From NCBI GenBank assembly GCA_934162255.1, contig CAKPIG010000006.1, positions 1-56,362 on the forward strand: 56,362 bases of DNA, given 5' to 3'. The notes under the pieces were generated by a model, which saw only the letters and a list, made by a program, of their open reading frames with translations, was not told where the DNA came from and ran no database searches. This DNA is from an uncultured Clostridia bacterium (GTDB lineage: Bacteria; Bacillota; Clostridia; TANB77; CAG-508). Shown piece by piece: positions 9,401 through 16,357 of the stretch; the stretch's first letter is position 1; the number at the start of each line of letters is the position of its first letter. Both the position numbers and the translations under genes were made by a program.

Positions 9401-10921
9401 CCAAATGGAAAAATAGATAAAAAAGCATTGCCTATACCAAATGGAATTTTAGAAAGTGATAAAAAGAGTTATATAGCACCAAAAACAGACTTAGAAGTAA
9501 AATTAGTAAGCATTTGGGAAGAAATCCTAAATACTACACCAGTAGGAATAAAAGACAACTTCTTTGAACTTGGTGGAGACTCAATACTTGCGATGAACTT
9601 AAATATAAAATTATTACAAATAACAGATAAAATAAAATATTCAGATATATTTACATATCCAACAATAGAAGAACTTGCAGAAAGAATACAAAGTCAAATA
9701 AATAGAGAAGAAAGTTCATTTGAAAACATCGCAGAACAATATAAAGAATTATTAAACAACAATATGTCAGAGTCAAAAACAATTTTACAAAAAAATATAG
9801 GAAATGTATTATTAACAGGTGCAACTGGATTTTTAGGAATACATATATTAGAAGAACTTTTAAATAATGAAAACGGAAAAATATATGTATTAGTAAGAAA
9901 AGAACCAGGGATGACAGTAAAAGAAAAAATGGTAAATAAAATGCACTATTACTTTGGAGATAAATATGACAAATACATAGATGATAGGATAATTATAATA
10001 CAAAGTGAAATTGAAAAAGATGGTTTTGGGCTAAATCAAGAAGAACTATTTGAACTAGGAAACTCAGTAAATACAATCATAAATTCAGCTGCGAAAGTAT
10101 CACATTATGGAAATTATATAGATTTTTATAATATAAATGTAAAAACAGTAGAAAAAATCATAGATTTTGCAACAACATTCCATTTAAAAGTATTTCAAAT
10201 ATCAACATTAAGTGTATCTGGGAACTCAATATTAGACCAATATTATACAGAACAAAAACTTAAAGAAGAAAAAACATTCCGTGAAAATGACTTATACATT
10301 GGACAAAGTCTTGATAATGTATATGTAAGAAGTAAATTTGAAGCAGAAAGAAAAATGCTAGATGCCATTCAAAAAGGATTAAATGGATATATATTAAGAA
10401 TGGGAAATTTAATGCCAAGAATGTCAGACGGAAAATTTCAAGATAACATTTCAGAAAATGCATACATGAATAGATTAAAATCACTTCTACAAATTGGAAT
10501 GATACCAGATTACTTAATGAAAGATTATTTAGAACTAACACCAATAGACTATACGGCAAAAGCAGTATTAAAAATAATGCAATATACAGATAAAGAAAAT
10601 ATTATATACCACATATATAATCATAATCATGTATATGTGACAGAATTGCTTAAAGCTATGAAAAATTTAGGATATGAAATGAATATAGTAAATTCTGAGG
10701 AATTCAAAGAAAAAGTAAAAAAAATAATAAATAGTAAAAATTCAAAAATATTAAATACATTAGTGAATGATCTTGACAAAGATTTGAACTTGAATTATGA
10801 TAGTAACATAAAATTAAAATCTGAGCATAGTATAAAATTACTAGAAAAATATGGCTTCAAATGGCCAAAAATAACAGAAGAATATATAGAAAATGTACTA
10901 AAGCTAATAAAGGAGAAATAA
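3497..10921 (+). CDS. two-module NRPS, C-A-T-C-A-T-R
   Basis: 2474 residues in one frame. Order: condensation C1 (about 1-430, active site HHLISDAW at 131-138, with Ala instead of Gly after Asp136); adenylation A1 (about 455-935, YTSGSTGTPKG near 605, invariant Lys in PNGKIDRK); carrier T1 (LGGDS, Ser992); C2 (about 1035-1460, HHIIMDG at 1175-1181); A2 (about 1490-1985, YTSGSTGNPKG at 1642-1652); carrier T2 (LGGDS, Ser2029); and a terminal reductase (about 2095-2474, TGATGFLG at 2107-2114, Tyr2276-x3-Lys2280). There is no epimerase or thioesterase. Reductive release from T2 normally gives an aldehyde. The N-terminal C domain, with no module before it, suggests starter acylation. Aligned pocket residues read DIFQMAGIFK for A1 (no match I know) and DILQLGMIWK for A2, one change from the glycine code. 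No phosphopantetheinyl transferase or exporter lies nearby. Related stand-alone NRPSs of gut Clostridia are reported to make peptide aldehydes and pyrazinones. Confidence 0.95.
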   Translation: MLEKKFLTSSQKSIWITEEYFKGTSTNNICATAVLKNTVDFNKLKKSVEIVRNKYDNFKLKFKIEEGEVIQELSELDKFKIDVFNVANIEEMEIKLQEIARKPFNIKNSELYKFYIFKFNNGTGAVGINVHHLISDAWTIALICKDVIKTYSQLLKNQKIQLEVPYTYMEHIKVEEEYQQSEKFQKDKQYWAEQFSTIPEVSTIPGSKNGDINNISGKRKVFNLNKELVSKLQEYTKINKISMYNFLMAIYAIYIGEISNLDEFVIGTPILNRTNFKEKTCPGMFINMAPLKIKLNENINFKEFAKEIAISSMNMLKHQKYSYQQLLEELRQRDKNLPNLYNILLSYQITNTQMEEDEVKYSTQWTFNGCCPNNIDIQICDFNDTGALDISYDYKTSLYSEEDIENIHSRILNIINQVINQDEICLQNIEIVTPEEKSKILNKFNDTKLNYNKTKPIIKYFEEQVEKTPNEVAIVFENKKMTYKELNEKANSLANKIKQEGITNNSIVGILQERSFEILIAMLATLKAGGSYIPIATDYPAERIEYMLEDSNSEILLTTGKRKLKTNKRILDISLENTKIYNNNKENIKNISKPDDLSYLIYTSGSTGTPKGVMLKQQNLSNFYNSMKHKIAYLKDKQKHKILSITTISFDIFEFESLISLTSGLTVYMTNENEQKMTSQIERIINKNKIEIIQTTPSIMKFHLDNIKNKNNLKSLKYIMLAGEPLNKELVDKIKETIPNVTIYNGYGPSETTIFSAVADVTNQKKITIGKPIDNTQIYILNKNQKVMPQGTVGELYISGDGVGKGYMNKPAQTEESFIKNPFDNGKIMYRVGDLGTFNKYGEIICYGRTDNQVKIRGLRIELSEIEKQIKSIYNIKDGIVVKKQVNGKDALVAYYVPNGTVKKSALKTRLKSKLPQYMVPQYFVKLNKIPHTPNGKIDRKALPLPEDNNENREIILPRNEIDEEIVKMVKRILNVEKVSITDTILDLGGDSLTGITLSTKILSKFDVQIDIKDILANFCIKDMSDYISENMANGSVRIKIEKAPEQEYYPLSSAQRRMYYNYKMIDENNTVYNMPGAIMIDEILDKKRVQNVFDKIVERHSILRTEFILKDNDVVQRINHNAKLQIKTFKHKGKNINKIIKNFSKPFNLEKAPILRVELHYIDNEKTLVLVDSHHIIMDGISLNNIIIEFNRLYNGENLKKIPVQYKDYSVWENNYNNSELIEKHEKYWMDKFKNSELQQLNLPYDFKIPANRSFEGNKISNIIDAKEFRRIERYAKKIGLSPNMLFISAFFILLYKYTGQSEINVGSPIANRNINETKRMIGMFVNTIVMQAKMKGEETFQEFANSIKSQLLDDLSNQPYPFDRLVKKLGVKGDNSRNPLFDVMFTYQNKEENIVKFNSKEAQIIEIENNIAKFNLSLEVKPKTHTINIEYCTRLFKETTIKRMFEHYINIIKTIMENNNIKIDEIDILSDKEKNKILYGFNNTALRLEKKKSIIELFEKQVEKNPNKTAVVCENNKITYLELNKRVNKLANYLRNNNIKPNDIIGVMLPRSIELIVTILGVAKSGACYIPIDPTYPSKRIEYMLDNSKAKLLITNDELYNNIKYENKLSISNENTEIYLQDDKNLKPIFDNERLAYIIYTSGSTGNPKGVKITHHNLYNFIRAVKRKIDFNINKVMVSVTTISFDIFGLELYAPLTSGMTLVVANESEQNIPTMLNKLCIENKVNMIQTTPSRYSLILEEKENLEFFKNLTDILIGGEAVTESILKEIKNISNAKIYDMYGPTETTIWSTIKELTKENLISIGKPISNTQVYVLDKVLKPVPIGVAGELYIAGDGVGKGYFNRDDLTAERFIRNPFKNNIMYKTGDICKFNEKGNLYYLGREDNQVKVRGLRIELEEIEKIILEYPNIKKVKVVKQVIGNREIISAYFVAKQRIRITELRSFLYKYLPNYMVPSYFTALDEFPYTPNGKIDKKALPIPNGILESDKKSYIAPKTDLEVKLVSIWEEILNTTPVGIKDNFFELGGDSILAMNLNIKLLQITDKIKYSDIFTYPTIEELAERIQSQINREESSFENIAEQYKELLNNNMSESKTILQKNIGNVLLTGATGFLGIHILEELLNNENGKIYVLVRKEPGMTVKEKMVNKMHYYFGDKYDKYIDDRIIIIQSEIEKDGFGLNQEELFELGNSVNTIINSAAKVSHYGNYIDFYNINVKTVEKIIDFATTFHLKVFQISTLSVSGNSILDQYYTEQKLKEEKTFRENDLYIGQSLDNVYVRSKFEAERKMLDAIQKGLNGYILRMGNLMPRMSDGKFQDNISENAYMNRLKSLLQIGMIPDYLMKDYLELTPIDYTAKAVLKIMQYTDKENIIYHIYNHNHVYVTELLKAMKNLGYEMNIVNSEEFKEKVKKIINSKNSKILNTLVNDLDKDLNLNYDSNIKLKSEHSIKLLEKYGFKWPKITEEYIENVLKLIKEK

Positions 10922-10924
10922 AAA

Positions 10925-12742
10925 ATGATAGCAGATATTCAAACATTAAGTGCACTAATTGTAACATTGATTATAGACTTTGCATTAATGATATATGTAT
11001 CAAATATAAAATCTGAAAACCAACTAAAGAGAATATTTAGATGTTCTCTTTGGTTGTTAATTTTATGGATATTAGGATTAATAATGCAAATAACACTCTC
11101 TAAATCAATGGGAATAAAACCAATTTATTTTGATTATATAGCATATATAGGAATATGTTTCATACCGCTAGCAATATTAGCAATGGGAGTAGCATTTTCA
11201 AAAACAAAAATCAAGCTAAAAAGATGGCACTTTTTATTATGCATAGTTCCAATGGTATCACTAATATGTTTGTGGACGAATGATTATCATCATTTATTTT
11301 TTGAACAATATTCCATAAATATTGCAGAAATGGTATATGGACCATATATGAAAATCCATAATATATATTCATATTTGATAATTGCAATAGGAATAATATA
11401 TTTATTAAGATTTACAATAAAAAATTCCGGAATATTCTCAAAACAATCATTATTAATGCTAGTAGGAATAAGTGTACCATTAACAGTAAATATGTTAGCA
11501 ACATTTCATATAATATCAGCAACAATATATATAACGCCAATAACATTTTCATTTACAATATTATGTTGTGCATTAGCAATATTTAAATTTCAATTCTTAG
11601 GAGTAGCACCAATTGCACTACAACAAGTAGTAGATAGAATGTCAGATAGTTATGTAGTTTTAAATGATAATAATTATATAGTAGATTTTAACAAAACATT
11701 TATAAAAACATTTCATTTAAAAGAAGAAATAATAAGAAGTATGGAATTTATAGATTTGTTAAGAAAAAGCAAAGTTGCTAAAAGTAGTATAAACAAAATA
11801 GGAAAAGGAATAATAAAAGCAACAAATACAGGAAAAACAGTATCATTTGAAATAAAATCTGAAAAAGCAGAAAAATATTTTACGGTAGAGATAACACCAA
11901 TAAGTTCAAATAAAGCGATAATAGGAACATTAGTCTTATTAAAAGATATAACGCAACATAAACAAGACATGGCAACAATTAGGAATAATCAAGAAGTATT
12001 AATGGAAAGAGAACGTTTAGCTTCACTTGGACAATTAATAGGAGGAATAGCACACAACTTAAAAACTCCAATAATGTCTATATCAGGAGCTGTAGAAGGA
12101 CTAGAAAATTTGATAAAAGAATATGATGAATCAATAGATGATCCATTAGTAAATTCTCAAGACCACCATGACATAGCAAGAGATATGGAATCATGGATTC
12201 CAAAAATAAGAACACATCTTGAATATATGTCAGACATAATCACAACTGTAAAAGGACAAGCTGTTGCACTTTCAAATGATGAAGAAATATCATTTACAGT
12301 AAGTGAACTTGTAAAAAGAGTAAACATATTAATGAAACATGAACTTAAAAATTCATATATATATTTAAATGTAATGATGAAAACAGATGAAAATCTTTCA
12401 TTAAAAGGAGATGTAAACAGTCTAGTACAAGTAATAAATAATATGATATCAAATTCAATTCAAGCATATAATGGAAAAAGAGATCAAAACATAGAATTTG
12501 AAATAAATCAAAAAGGAAATGATGTAATATTATCAATAACTGACTACGCAGGAGGATTACCAAAAGAAGTACAAGAAAGACTATTTAAAGAAATGGTAAC
12601 AACAAAAGGAAAAAATGGTACAGGACTTGGATTATATATGTCATATTCAAATATAAAAGCAAGATTCAATGGAGATATAACTTTCAAAACCGAAGAAGGA
12701 AAAGGAACAACATTTAATATAATAATACCAATTACAAAATAA
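10925..12742 (+). CDS. 7TM-PAS sensor histidine kinase
   Basis: 605 residues. About seven membrane helices fill residues 5-225, in the layout of the HisKA_7TM sensor family. A PAS-like domain follows (about 235-345, beginning 'VDRMSDSYVVLNDNN'). The phosphoacceptor is His377 in GGIAHNLKTPI. The HATPase domain has an N box (VINNMISNSIQAY), a G1-like DYAGGLP and a G2 box GTGLGLY. It autophosphorylates on His377 in response to an unknown signal. It starts 3 nt after the NRPS stop, with its GGAG inside the NRPS 3' end, so the two are almost surely co-transcribed and perhaps translationally coupled. The NRPS product or the membrane condition it affects is a plausible input; this is inference. A likely partner is the regulator at 13207. 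Confidence 0.93.
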   Translation: MIADIQTLSALIVTLIIDFALMIYVSNIKSENQLKRIFRCSLWLLILWILGLIMQITLSKSMGIKPIYFDYIAYIGICFIPLAILAMGVAFSKTKIKLKRWHFLLCIVPMVSLICLWTNDYHHLFFEQYSINIAEMVYGPYMKIHNIYSYLIIAIGIIYLLRFTIKNSGIFSKQSLLMLVGISVPLTVNMLATFHIISATIYITPITFSFTILCCALAIFKFQFLGVAPIALQQVVDRMSDSYVVLNDNNYIVDFNKTFIKTFHLKEEIIRSMEFIDLLRKSKVAKSSINKIGKGIIKATNTGKTVSFEIKSEKAEKYFTVEITPISSNKAIIGTLVLLKDITQHKQDMATIRNNQEVLMERERLASLGQLIGGIAHNLKTPIMSISGAVEGLENLIKEYDESIDDPLVNSQDHHDIARDMESWIPKIRTHLEYMSDIITTVKGQAVALSNDEEISFTVSELVKRVNILMKHELKNSYIYLNVMMKTDENLSLKGDVNSLVQVINNMISNSIQAYNGKRDQNIEFEINQKGNDVILSITDYAGGLPKEVQERLFKEMVTTKGKNGTGLGLYMSYSNIKARFNGDITFKTEEGKGTTFNIIIPITK

Positions 12743-12743
12743 T

Positions 12744-12791
12744 AAAAAGAATAGTTTTACAATGTTTAATACAAGTAAGACTATTCTTTTT
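12744..12791. terminator. long bidirectional terminator after the kinase
   Basis: A 17-bp stem with one G-U pair (12744-12760 with 12775-12791; core AAAAAGAATAGT/ACTATTCTTTTT) and a loop of about 14 nt. It has T-runs on both strands, serving the kinase and the convergent small gene, whose stop codon overlaps it. Confidence 0.75.
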
Positions 12792-13062
12792 ATATAAATA
12801 AATTCATAATAGTTAAAACAATAGTAGAGAAAAAAGCTTTAATAGATAACCTAAAACTACGCTTTACAAAAATTGCTGCATCAGTAAGTCGATTTTCGCC
12901 GATAATAGTAAGAGCAACACAAGGTTCATCAACTTCTTTATATTCTATGATTGCAGTTTCAGCAGTCTCAGCACTTTCAGCACTTTCAGTGGTTTCATGT
13001 TCATTGACTGACTCTTCAATTTGAGTTGACTCAATATCAACTAATTCGTCTAAATCTTCCAT
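12790..13062 (-). CDS. small acidic protein with C-terminal membrane segment
   Basis: 90 residues; I do not recognise a family. It is accepted as a gene because GGAGG stands 5 nt before the ATG and a TTGATT-17-TATACT promoter lies upstream. Residues 1-47 are very acidic (about 17 Asp/Glu) and contain a short tandem repeat (ESAESAETAETA, repeated at DNA level as GAAAGTGCT-like units). Residues 48-68 are mixed and include DEPCVALTIIGE. Residues 70-90 are hydrophobic and end at the C-terminus, with basic residues before them (KRSFRLSIK), so it looks tail-anchored with the acidic part in the cytoplasm. It sits between a histidine kinase and an HD-GYP regulator; an accessory role in that signalling is possible but unproven. 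Confidence 0.7.
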   Translation of the reverse strand: MEDLDELVDIESTQIEESVNEHETTESAESAETAETAIIEYKEVDEPCVALTIIGENRLTDAAIFVKRSFRLSIKAFFSTIVLTIMNLFI

Positions 13063-13085
13063 AATTCCTCCAATAATTTAATTTT

Positions 13086-13114
13086 AGTATAACAAGATAG
13101 ATTACAAAAATCAA
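13086..13114 (-). promoter_or_regulatory. promoter of the small acidic membrane gene
   Basis: Minus strand TTGATT (13109-13114), 17-bp spacer, TATACT (13086-13091), about 24 nt upstream of the start codon. Confidence 0.65.
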
Positions 13115-13206
13115 ATAAAATGGTAAAATGTCATGAAAAAGAAATATATTTGTAACATAGTTGTAATACAAATAATTTATAATGTAATACATGCAGAGGT
13201 GGTAAA

Positions 13207-14268
13207 ATGAGAAAAGCTGAACAAAATAGAATGAAAGAAGGAAATTCAGAAAGATATAGAATAATAGCTGTTGATGATGAGATAGGAATAATAGACTCTT
13301 TATCAGTATTCTTAAAAAGAACTGACTATGAATTTGTGGGAATAACAGACCCAGAAGAAGCAATAGAAGTTGTAAAAAAAGAGCATTTTGACTTAATGCT
13401 ATTAGACTTTATGATGACACCACTTCATGGTGATGAAGTTGTAGAAGAAATAAGAAAATTCAATAAAGAATTATATATACTATTATTGACAGGACACAAA
13501 GATTTGGCACCACCATTAGAAACAATAAAAAGACTAGACATACAAGGTTATTGTGAAAAAAGTGATAAATTTGACCAATTACTTTTATTAATTGAATCAG
13601 GAATAAAATCAATCAAACAAATGCACGAAATTAGAAGAATAAATGAAGAACTAATTGATGCAAATGAAAAAATTGAAAGAGCATATTTACAAAGTGTGCA
13701 AACTCTAAGATATACAGTAGAAGCAAAAGACACATATACAAAAGGACATTCAGATAGGGTATCAGAATTTTCAGTTCTAATAGGACAAAAACTAGGACTA
13801 TCAGAACAAGATATAAACACATTGAGAATAGGTGGACTATTCCATGACATAGGAAAAATAGGAATACCAGATAGTATATTAAGAAAAGAAGGAAAACTTA
13901 CAGATGATGAATACTCAGAAATAAAAAATCACCCAGCAATAGGAGTTCACATATTAGGAGAAGCAGAAATATTCAAAGACATAATTCCAATTGTAAAACA
14001 TCATCATGAAAGATATGATGGAAGGGGATATCCATCAGGACTAAAAGGAGAAGAAATCCCATATTTGGCAAGAATTGCAGCTGTTGCAGATACATTTGAT
14101 GCAATGACAAGTAAAAGAAGCTATAGAGATGCATTAGACTTACAATATGTAATAGACGAAATAGAAAGATGCAAAGGGACTCAATTTGATCCAGAAATAG
14201 CACAAGCCTTTTTGGATATCTTAAAAACAGATTTTGATAAAATAAGAGAAATACAAGAAAAATATTAA
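13207..14268 (+). CDS. response regulator with HD-GYP phosphodiesterase domain
   Basis: 353 residues; ATG 13207 is preceded by GAGGTGG. Receiver domain at about 17-135, with the acidic pair DD (AVDDE) and phosphoacceptor Asp67 (LLDFMMTP). A coiled linker (about 140-165) leads to an HD-GYP domain with His213-Asp214 (LFHDIGKIGIP), KHHHERYDG, and Gly274-Tyr275-Pro276 (GRGYPSG). All metal-ligand motifs are present, so it should hydrolyse cyclic di-GMP (or a related cyclic dinucleotide), as RpfG-type regulators do. It lies 465 nt after the 7TM kinase, which has no regulator of its own adjacent, so it is the best candidate target. No good promoter was identified before it, although two TTGTAA copies (13150 and 13161) sit upstream. 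Confidence 0.93.
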   Translation: MRKAEQNRMKEGNSERYRIIAVDDEIGIIDSLSVFLKRTDYEFVGITDPEEAIEVVKKEHFDLMLLDFMMTPLHGDEVVEEIRKFNKELYILLLTGHKDLAPPLETIKRLDIQGYCEKSDKFDQLLLLIESGIKSIKQMHEIRRINEELIDANEKIERAYLQSVQTLRYTVEAKDTYTKGHSDRVSEFSVLIGQKLGLSEQDINTLRIGGLFHDIGKIGIPDSILRKEGKLTDDEYSEIKNHPAIGVHILGEAEIFKDIIPIVKHHHERYDGRGYPSGLKGEEIPYLARIAAVADTFDAMTSKRSYRDALDLQYVIDEIERCKGTQFDPEIAQAFLDILKTDFDKIREIQEKY

Positions 14269-14270
14269 GA

Positions 14271-14308
14271 AATAAAGAAATTACTAAAAACTAGTAATTT
14301 CTTTATTT
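14271..14308. terminator. terminator after the HD-GYP regulator
   Basis: 16-bp perfect stem AATAAAGAAATTACTA (14271-14286) and its complement (14292-14307), loop of 5 nt, T-rich 3' side. It overlaps the end of the decayed minus-strand gene. Confidence 0.75.
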
Positions 14309-14431
14309 TATTTAAAAGACTAGAAGCAATTTGAGCATCTTTGTCAATACAGATTTAAATAAATATAAAGTATTTTCATTGTTTTTTTCATTTGCTTTTA
14401 ATGATATATAAGCATTGTATAGTTTACTCAT
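14284..14431 (-). pseudogene. decayed small gene, possibly MutS-domain-I-like
   Basis: The start is intact: AAAGGAGAAAG before ATG 14431. The frame runs only 39 codons (14431 to the stop at 14312), beginning MSKLYNAYISLKANEK and NTLYLFKS. This resembles the opening of short Clostridia proteins related to the MutS N-terminal domain, in which '(L/M)YLFKSG.FY.F.D.DA' continues. Just after LYLFKS the homologous-looking continuation IDKDAQIASSLL appears in another frame (from about 14348 leftward), as if a few codons were lost with a frameshift, and the rest is cut off by the neighbouring terminator. The family match is from memory and is uncertain; the alternative is a genuine 39-residue protein. 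Confidence 0.4.
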
Positions 14432-14661
14432 AACTTTCTCCTTTGTATTTTTATGTAATTACTTATTTTTAGACATTATACCGCATGAAAATCAAAAAAA
14501 TGTCAAATTTTATCAATAGACAACAACTTTTATTTATTATTTAAATTATTGTATATTTAAAGAAATATCAGAGATAAAAAACAATTAACAGAAAAAATCT
14601 TTACAAAAGAAAAAACACAGGCATAAAATAAAAAAGAATATTAATAAGGAGGAGACAAAAG

Positions 14662-16356
14662 ATGAAACGAAACAGGGGAATAACACTAATAGCACTAGTA
14701 GTAACAATAGTAGTGTTATTAATATTAGCAGGAACAACAATAGCAATGTTAACAGGAGATAATGGGATAATAGCAAGGGCAGCAAAAGCAAAAGAAGCAA
14801 CAGATAAAGCAGCAAGTGAAGAAGAGTTAGGATTGCAAAGAACATTGCAAGAAATAGCAAGTAGAGTACCATCAGTAGAAGGATATAATGATATAAAAAA
14901 GGTAAATAGCCCCAAACTAGCAGAGGGAATGATACCAATAAAATGGGACAAAAGTAAAAATAAATGGGTAATATGTAGTGAAAATGACCCAGAGTGGTAT
15001 AATTATAGTTCAAAAAAATGGGCAAATGTAATGTTAAGTGATGGAGAATATAAAGCAGGAGAAGCAGAAGGAACAGAAGTAGAAGATAGCCAATTAGGAA
15101 GTATGTATGTGTGGATACCAAGATATGCATATACAATATCAAATTCAAATAACGAACATAAAATAAATGTAACATTTGTAAAAGGAAATACAAATGAAGG
15201 AGTAGATGGAAGAGAATTTACAACAGATGAAAGTGTAGACACAACAAAAACAGAATTAGTACATCCAGGATTTAATTTAGGAGGAAGTGCATTAACAGGA
15301 ATATGGGTAGCAAAGTTTGAAGCAAGTGGAGTAGATGATAATGGGAATGCAGTAGGAAATGCGAGCGAAGGTAGTACAAATCAAATATATGCACCAAATA
15401 CTAATACAATCGCACAAAGTCTACCAAATAGAATAAGCTGGAGACATATAACAATAGGTGATTGTGAAAAAAGAAGTATGGAAGTAGCAACAAAAGATAG
15501 GTTTGGATTGAAAAATGCAAGTAGTCACTTAATAAGAAATAGTGAATGGGGAGCAGTAGCATATTTATGTTATAGTGAATATGGAAGTGTACCACAAATA
15601 AATGCAGCAGGAACAATAAAAAAGACACCATATTGGTACACATATGATATGTATACAGGACAAGGACCAAAAACAGATGATTCAAACAATTACAGTACAA
15701 CAAATGGAATTCTAGCAAGTACAACAGGAAATACAACAGGAGTATATGACATGAATGGTGGAGCATGGGAATATGTGGCAGCATATATAGATAATGGAAA
15801 TAGTAATTTAAATGCTGGTGGAAAATATTTTATAAATAGACAACTAAATGAAGCATATACAAGTTTATGGGATAAATATGAAGCAAGTCAGGAAGAAAAA
15901 GATAATCAAATACAAATAGATGAACAAACAACATTAACGCAATCTGAATTATGGGATAGTACAAATAAAAAAATAGAAATACAATATCAAAATGCAAGAA
16001 AAAGATTAACACAAGCAGTATTTGATGGAATGGCAAAACATAAAGGAATCGGAGTAAATGAAATGACAACAACATTTGCATATTATACAATATATCAAAA
16101 TACAAGTGGAAACAATGGAAGAGGATGGTTTATAGACCCAGAAGTAGCTGCAGAGGAGAAGACAAAAGAACAATATATATCAGGAGTAGCAAGCTCATGG
16201 GATAATGATTTAATACGTATCGGGCATTCGTCTTTTCCGTTCGTGATACGTGGTGGCCATTTCGACAACGGCGGTAGTGCGGGTGTGTTCTATTCACACG
16301 CGAACAGCGGTTACGGCAATAGCAGCAACGGGTTCCGTCCGGTCGTTGTGGTGTAG
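14662..16356 (+). CDS. prepilin-like surface protein with FGE/C-type-lectin-like domain; probable DGR target
   Basis: 564 residues with AAGGAGGAG before ATG 14662. The N-terminus KRNRG-ITLIALV is a class III prepilin-type cleavage and helix (residues 6-26), but with Ala, not Glu, at mature position 5. Two further parts follow: YVWIPRYAY (about 150) and the sulfatase-modifying-enzyme/C-type-lectin-like core with MNGGAWE at 364-370. The C-terminus is RGGHFDNGG...NSSNGFRPVVVV; an 'RGG...GFR' end is typical of variable domains diversified by retroelements. From codon 519 base composition jumps (34 % GC over the previous 140 nt, 57 % over the last 136, hand count). No reverse transcriptase or template repeat is in the window, so diversification would be in trans. 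Likely exported and displayed; the ligand is unknown. Confidence 0.85.
   Translation: MKRNRGITLIALVVTIVVLLILAGTTIAMLTGDNGIIARAAKAKEATDKAASEEELGLQRTLQEIASRVPSVEGYNDIKKVNSPKLAEGMIPIKWDKSKNKWVICSENDPEWYNYSSKKWANVMLSDGEYKAGEAEGTEVEDSQLGSMYVWIPRYAYTISNSNNEHKINVTFVKGNTNEGVDGREFTTDESVDTTKTELVHPGFNLGGSALTGIWVAKFEASGVDDNGNAVGNASEGSTNQIYAPNTNTIAQSLPNRISWRHITIGDCEKRSMEVATKDRFGLKNASSHLIRNSEWGAVAYLCYSEYGSVPQINAAGTIKKTPYWYTYDMYTGQGPKTDDSNNYSTTNGILASTTGNTTGVYDMNGGAWEYVAAYIDNGNSNLNAGGKYFINRQLNEAYTSLWDKYEASQEEKDNQIQIDEQTTLTQSELWDSTNKKIEIQYQNARKRLTQAVFDGMAKHKGIGVNEMTTTFAYYTIYQNTSGNNGRGWFIDPEVAAEEKTKEQYISGVASSWDNDLIRIGHSSFPFVIRGGHFDNGGSAGVFYSHANSGYGNSSNGFRPVVVV
16216..16356 (+). other. candidate DGR variable region (VR)
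   Basis: The last 46 sense codons plus the stop of the preceding gene are sharply GC-rich and use codons such as CGT, GGC, GTC and TCG that the rest of the gene avoids. The encoded residues (R519-V564) are Gly/Asn/Ser-rich with scattered Tyr, His, Asp and Phe, and end in NGFRP. In known DGRs this is where adenine-directed cDNA replaces the 3' end of a C-type-lectin gene. The template was not found in this window. Confidence 0.65.
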
Positions 16357-16357
16357 C

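Noticed and set aside
13150..13191. Promoter for the HD-GYP gene from TTGTAA and TATAAT
   Set aside because: Spacers of 11 or 22 bp do not fit sigma-A; left uncalled.
14585..15193. Long minus-strand frames opposite the prepilin-like gene and other A-rich genes
   Set aside because: Leu/Tyr/His-rich low-complexity shadows caused by A-rich codons on the plus strand; no ribosome binding sites.
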